From: a virus
Strand: one strand, 5' to 3'
Virus record (IMG/VR): IMGVR_UViG_3300042866_001626
Location: 1-21,444 of that record
DNA: 21,444 nucleotides
In this document: positions 19,287 through 21,444 of the stretch, in pieces
How the letters are laid out: each line of letters begins with the position of its first letter
Numbering within the stretch: position 1 is the first letter of the stretch
Notes under the pieces: generated by a model
What the model was told of the DNA's origin: nothing
Database searches by the model: none
The model's input: only the letters and a program-made list of their open reading frames with translations
Made by a program: the position numbers and the translations under genes

Positions 19287-19507
19287 AAATCCAAAAAGTC
19301 ACCTTCCCCGCTGGTGGGATTCTTGGACGATTCGCCCTCCACAAGATAACATCCCCATACTTTTCCGGCCATTGCTCGGCGTGGTATGACGTTAATGGCA
19401 AGCTACAGGATTGCGAATGGATAAGGCGCGACGGGGTTCACAGAATGATTCCTATCGGCACGCCCATGTATCGTTATCTGGAAAGTCTCGGCTCAGTCTA
19501 TAAATAA
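19283..19507 (+). CDS. Small accessory protein, 74 aa
   Basis: ATGA overlap with the previous gene. The beta-rich sequence reads VTFPAGGILGRFALH, CSAWYDVNGKLQDCEWI and HRMIPIGTPMYRYLESLGSVY. The C-S-A-W-[YF]-D-x-x-G-K-L-x-D-x-E and P-x-[YW]-R-Y-L-E-S-[LV]-G pieces look like family signatures. Its function is unknown. It is the last gene of the cassette before a terminator. Confidence 0.75.
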   Translation: MKIQKVTFPAGGILGRFALHKITSPYFSGHCSAWYDVNGKLQDCEWIRRDGVHRMIPIGTPMYRYLESLGSVYK

Positions 19508-19519
19508 CCCTCCACAAGG

Positions 19520-19551
19520 GGCGGAAATAGTCCAATCCTATTCTGCCTTTT
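19520..19551 (+). terminator. Terminator at the end of the accessory cassette
   Basis: GGCGGAAATAG and CCTATTCTGCC form a stem with one bulge and a G-U pair, followed by TTTTG. It lies between two converging transcription units (19507 plus and 19586 minus). Confidence 0.65.
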
Positions 19552-19585
19552 GTCCACAGATTTTTGTGACATACTTTTCACTACA

Positions 19586-20149
19586 TCATTGTTCCTTTTC
19601 GGCGGGTTCTATCTGCCCCTCCACAGCATCGGAACATTCCACAGGAACAATATCAATATCGACTGCTTTCTTTGGCCCCTCCACATGGAGACTGATCATG
19701 GCGTTAATGTTTAAACCCTTTCTGTCGTGAAGATTATTCTCGTCCAACCCCAAAGCTCTCGTTGCCATTTTCTCATATTGTGCCAATACATCGAGGCGAG
19801 CGGACTGGTCTTTAATGTTCCCCGATTTGTTCCTTATTTCAATCTGTTTTCTCTCCTCGGAAATCTGTTGCAACATGAAGTTGTAATGATTCTCCGTCTC
19901 TTGCCGCATGATGTCCTCCATGCGGGGCGCAAGTGTATTGGCTACCTCTTCACGCAGTTTGATTCGCTTTGCTATCCACTTTCCTTGCACCATCAGGTTC
20001 TTCAGATAGTTCTTCGACAACTTGGAAAACTCAGGAGTCTTGAGAATGTCACCCAACTCCGCGCCTGCCATGTATAATTGCTCTATCTTCGCAACATCCC
20101 ATTTGCGCCTTCTCGTTCCGAGTGTCTCGGCGTTGTATTCTTGCTTCAT
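19586..20149 (-). CDS. terS: Probable terminase small subunit
   Basis: A 187-aa protein. An N-terminal helix-turn-helix region runs from about 16 to 62 (RKWDVAKIEQLYMAGAEL, then KLSKNYLKNLMVQGKWIAKR), followed by a long helical segment (65-105: NTLAPRMEDIMRQETENHY) and a helical oligomerisation part with LDVLAQYEKMATRALGLDEN (119-138). The tail is acidic. This HTH, helical core and R-x-L-G-L order is typical of phage small terminases, which form rings, recognise pac or cos DNA and pass it to TerL. It is unusual that terL lies 13 kb away on the other strand. A generic HTH protein is the alternative. Two CCCTCCACA motifs fall inside the gene. Confidence 0.75.
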   Translation of the reverse strand: MKQEYNAETLGTRRRKWDVAKIEQLYMAGAELGDILKTPEFSKLSKNYLKNLMVQGKWIAKRIKLREEVANTLAPRMEDIMRQETENHYNFMLQQISEERKQIEIRNKSGNIKDQSARLDVLAQYEKMATRALGLDENNLHDRKGLNINAMISLHVEGPKKAVDIDIVPVECSDAVEGQIEPAEKEQ

Positions 20150-20155
20150 GCAGTT

Positions 20156-20184
20156 TACTTATTCCATGCCTTTCCGCTTGTCAA
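20156..20184 (-). promoter_or_regulatory. Promoter of the small terminase, near-leaderless
   Basis: On the minus strand, TTGACA (20184-20179), 17 bases, TAAGTA (20161-20156), then six bases to the ATG at 20149. The -10 is poor, but the -35 sits in AACTATTGACAAG, identical over 13 bases to the rightward promoter of the switch at 7901-7913. Confidence 0.5.
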
Positions 20185-20239
20185 TAGTTTTCCCTCCACA
20201 ACACAACAACATAAACCAAACATAAACCAATAACATAAC

Positions 20240-20392
20240 ATGAGTTACACAGAAAAAACAGAGTCAACTTGCCTTCCACCGGAGGTTTACATTCGCCTTT
20301 GGCAGAAAGCAGAGAAATCCGCCGAGATGCCTAAGTTTCGGTCAACTGTATATCCTAACAAAAACATCAAATCCATCCCATTCAAAAAATGA
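20240..20392 (+). CDS. Small hypothetical protein, 50 aa
   Basis: The leader CCCTCCACAACACAACAAC, then CA-rich sequence to the ATG at 20240, is the same leader type as at 18663. The protein is short and soluble: ESTCLPPEVYIRLWQKAEKS, then FRSTVYPNKN and PFKK. Its stop overlaps the next ATG as ATGA. The family is not recognised; the leader and overlap support it as a gene. Confidence 0.6.
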   Translation: MSYTEKTESTCLPPEVYIRLWQKAEKSAEMPKFRSTVYPNKNIKSIPFKK

Positions 20393-20577
20393 GAACATTT
20401 ACCATGCACAAACAGAAACCCCTCTTCAGATTCAAAGACTCTCCACTTAGTGGGGAGTCGGTGAAGCGGGAGATGATGGAAGCCTTGGAAGCCGTTCTGG
20501 ATGCTTATGGAGATGGCGACACGCTCTTGATGATGCAGTGCCGCCGCGCTTTAGATAACGCAAGGAGGACACGATGA
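20389..20577 (+). CDS. Small hypothetical protein, 62 aa
   Basis: ATGA overlaps at both ends. The N-terminus is basic and polar (HKQKPLFRFKDSPLSG), followed by a helical C-terminal half (KREMMEALEAVLDAYGDGD, LMMQCRRALDNARR). No motif is recognised. The helical hairpin look could be a small adaptor. Confidence 0.65.
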   Translation: MRTFTMHKQKPLFRFKDSPLSGESVKREMMEALEAVLDAYGDGDTLLMMQCRRALDNARRTR

Positions 20578-21254
20578 AGTTGGTTTTATACCCAAGGTTT
20601 GCCAAAACCTATATTCATTATGATAGAGTGATATTCAAAGATGAAGAGAAAGTAGCCTCTCAACGATCAACCTCGCATTGGGGCGATGCTCCATACCCAT
20701 CATTTCGGGCAATTCAAGCTGTGAATTATATCAATTCACCTGATAAAAAAATTTACCGAAAACTTTACGCTGCATTTGATAAGGAAATTGAGCCTTCAGA
20801 TTTTGAGGAGCCATTTTCCTTCTACAATCAACCACTCGGAGAGATAACCGAATGCGTTGTATGCAATCCTCCATATATTTGTCCTTCCACTGGATTAGTA
20901 TGGCAATATGAAGATAATAAAGAAATCAAATACTCTAAACGCCCTTGGCTTTTTCGTCGCATCCCTAAAAGAAGCGTAAATGGGAAAGGTTTTCATATCG
21001 CAGGCGATGCTCCATTTTGGGATTTAATGAGAGTAAAATCAAAAACCTCGTTCGTTTCTGGAGAAATTGCAGAAATTTATGGGATTCGAAATCACCGCGA
21101 ATTTATGGATTCAGATAATTTTATATCAAAATTATCAATCGTAAAATCCGCTGCAAGAAAACTGAAAAAACTTAAACCAATTAAAGAATCAACGATTCTT
21201 TTCTTCAAAACTTTAGGTGCAATGGCGCATCTGAATAAAACCAAAACCAAATAA
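20574..21254 (+). CDS. Hypothetical protein, 226 aa, AT-rich gene
   Basis: A soluble basic protein. Residues 1-20 form a beta start (KLVLYPRFAKTYIHYDRVIF). The middle has aromatic-rich blocks (SHWGDAPYPSFRAIQAVNYI, NPPYICPSTGLVWQYEDN, GFHIAGDAPFWDLMRV), and a basic helical end (KSAARKLKKLKPIKEST) follows. C-V-V-C and the later C before P-S-T might bind a metal. G+C drops to about 27% in the last quarter (bases 21121-21180), unlike the accessory genes upstream, hinting at separate acquisition. The family is not recognised. It overlaps its upstream neighbour by four bases. Confidence 0.7.
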   Translation: MKLVLYPRFAKTYIHYDRVIFKDEEKVASQRSTSHWGDAPYPSFRAIQAVNYINSPDKKIYRKLYAAFDKEIEPSDFEEPFSFYNQPLGEITECVVCNPPYICPSTGLVWQYEDNKEIKYSKRPWLFRRIPKRSVNGKGFHIAGDAPFWDLMRVKSKTSFVSGEIAEIYGIRNHREFMDSDNFISKLSIVKSAARKLKKLKPIKESTILFFKTLGAMAHLNKTKTK

Positions 21255-21259
21255 ATAAA

Positions 21260-21444
21260 ATGAATACCGAAATACAAAACAACCAAGTAAATGAATTCGT
21301 CAGCCTCGTTGCCCAAGGCATTGAGTGCTGGTCAAAAGCAGGAGAAATCATCGTCAACCTTTTGGACAACCAGAATATGACGATTCAAGAAATTGCAGAA
21401 GCCTCGGAGTTTCTGACTGAGGACATTGTAACCCGCTTTGAACA
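21260..21444 (+). CDS. Hypothetical phage protein, N-terminal part (cut by window edge)
   Basis: 61 codons are present and no stop is reached. The sequence reads NEFVSLVAQGIECWSKAGEI, VNLLDNQNMTIQEIAEASEFLTEDIVTRFE. The second half, T-I-Q-E-I-A-E-x-S-x-F-L-T-x-[DE]-[IV]-x-x-R-F-E, has a helix-turn-helix-like look and resembles small phage proteins I have seen with a following conserved 'G' block, which would be outside the window. The start lies five bases after the previous stop. The function is unknown. Confidence 0.7.
   Translation, partial: MNTEIQNNQVNEFVSLVAQGIECWSKAGEIIVNLLDNQNMTIQEIAEASEFLTEDIVTRFE

Larger units (their letters stand above)
18365..20201. repeat. CCCTCCACA motif, eight copies around and inside the small-terminase gene
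   Basis: Copies on the plus strand begin at 18365, 18382, 18663, 19335, 19508, 19617, 19677 and 20192, all in one orientation; six continue as CCCTCCACAA. Three are followed by A/C-rich leader sequence before an ATG, two lie inside the minus-strand small-terminase gene (read as V-E-G), one is in a coding region and one is at a terminator. I found no copies elsewhere in the window. Confidence 0.75.

Overview
The window is part of a tailed double-stranded DNA phage or prophage. It encodes a large terminase, a probable portal, a scaffold-like coiled-coil protein, a probable small terminase, an origin-bearing initiator gene, a DnaB-family helicase and long runs of small genes joined by ATGA overlaps. 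No tRNA, CRISPR array, integrase, lysis gene or transposase was recognised. The host cannot be fixed from sequence alone. The mixture of genes with good Shine-Dalgarno sites, genes with CA-rich leaders lacking them, and several near-leaderless starts, together with the style of the small proteins, suggests a freshwater or soil Verrucomicrobiota-like host, but this is a low-confidence inference.

Layout. 1-5004 (minus strand) is the morphogenesis block: a small Cys-containing protein, portal, an 81-aa protein, the scaffold-like protein, a terminator, then the start of an AT-rich HNH-type homing endonuclease that runs off the left edge. 5041-6894 (plus) is the large terminase, transcribed away from the portal. 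6936-7879 (minus) holds an HTH regulator, two small proteins and a small HNH nuclease. 7880-7942 is a divergent control region in which one palindrome carries the -35 boxes of both promoters. 7943-16217 (plus) is the early/replication block: a leader with a terminator-like hairpin, two winged-helix proteins (the second with four 23-bp iterons inside its gene), a DnaB-like helicase, a PD-(D/E)XK nuclease, many tiny basic proteins, a glycosyltransferase and a dCMP-type deaminase. 16234-17077 is a long stretch without a convincing gene but rich in repeats and palindromes. 17078-19507 (plus) is a cassette of small accessory proteins. 19586-20149 (minus) is a probable small terminase, surrounded by a repeated CCCTCCACA motif. 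20240-21444 (plus) holds four more small genes, the last cut by the window edge.

How it fits together. The HTH regulator and its divergent promoters look like a genetic switch. The initiator with internal iterons plus the DnaB-like helicase resemble the lambda O/P or P22 18/12 replication modules. Portal, scaffold and terminase build and fill the head. The most striking unexplained signal is a 16-bp inverted repeat, TTATCG-N4-CGATAA, with five exact copies and two one-mismatch copies dispersed from 465 to 18363. They lie both between and inside genes, in different reading frames. This is the pattern expected of stoperator-like repressor sites or a dispersed centromere.
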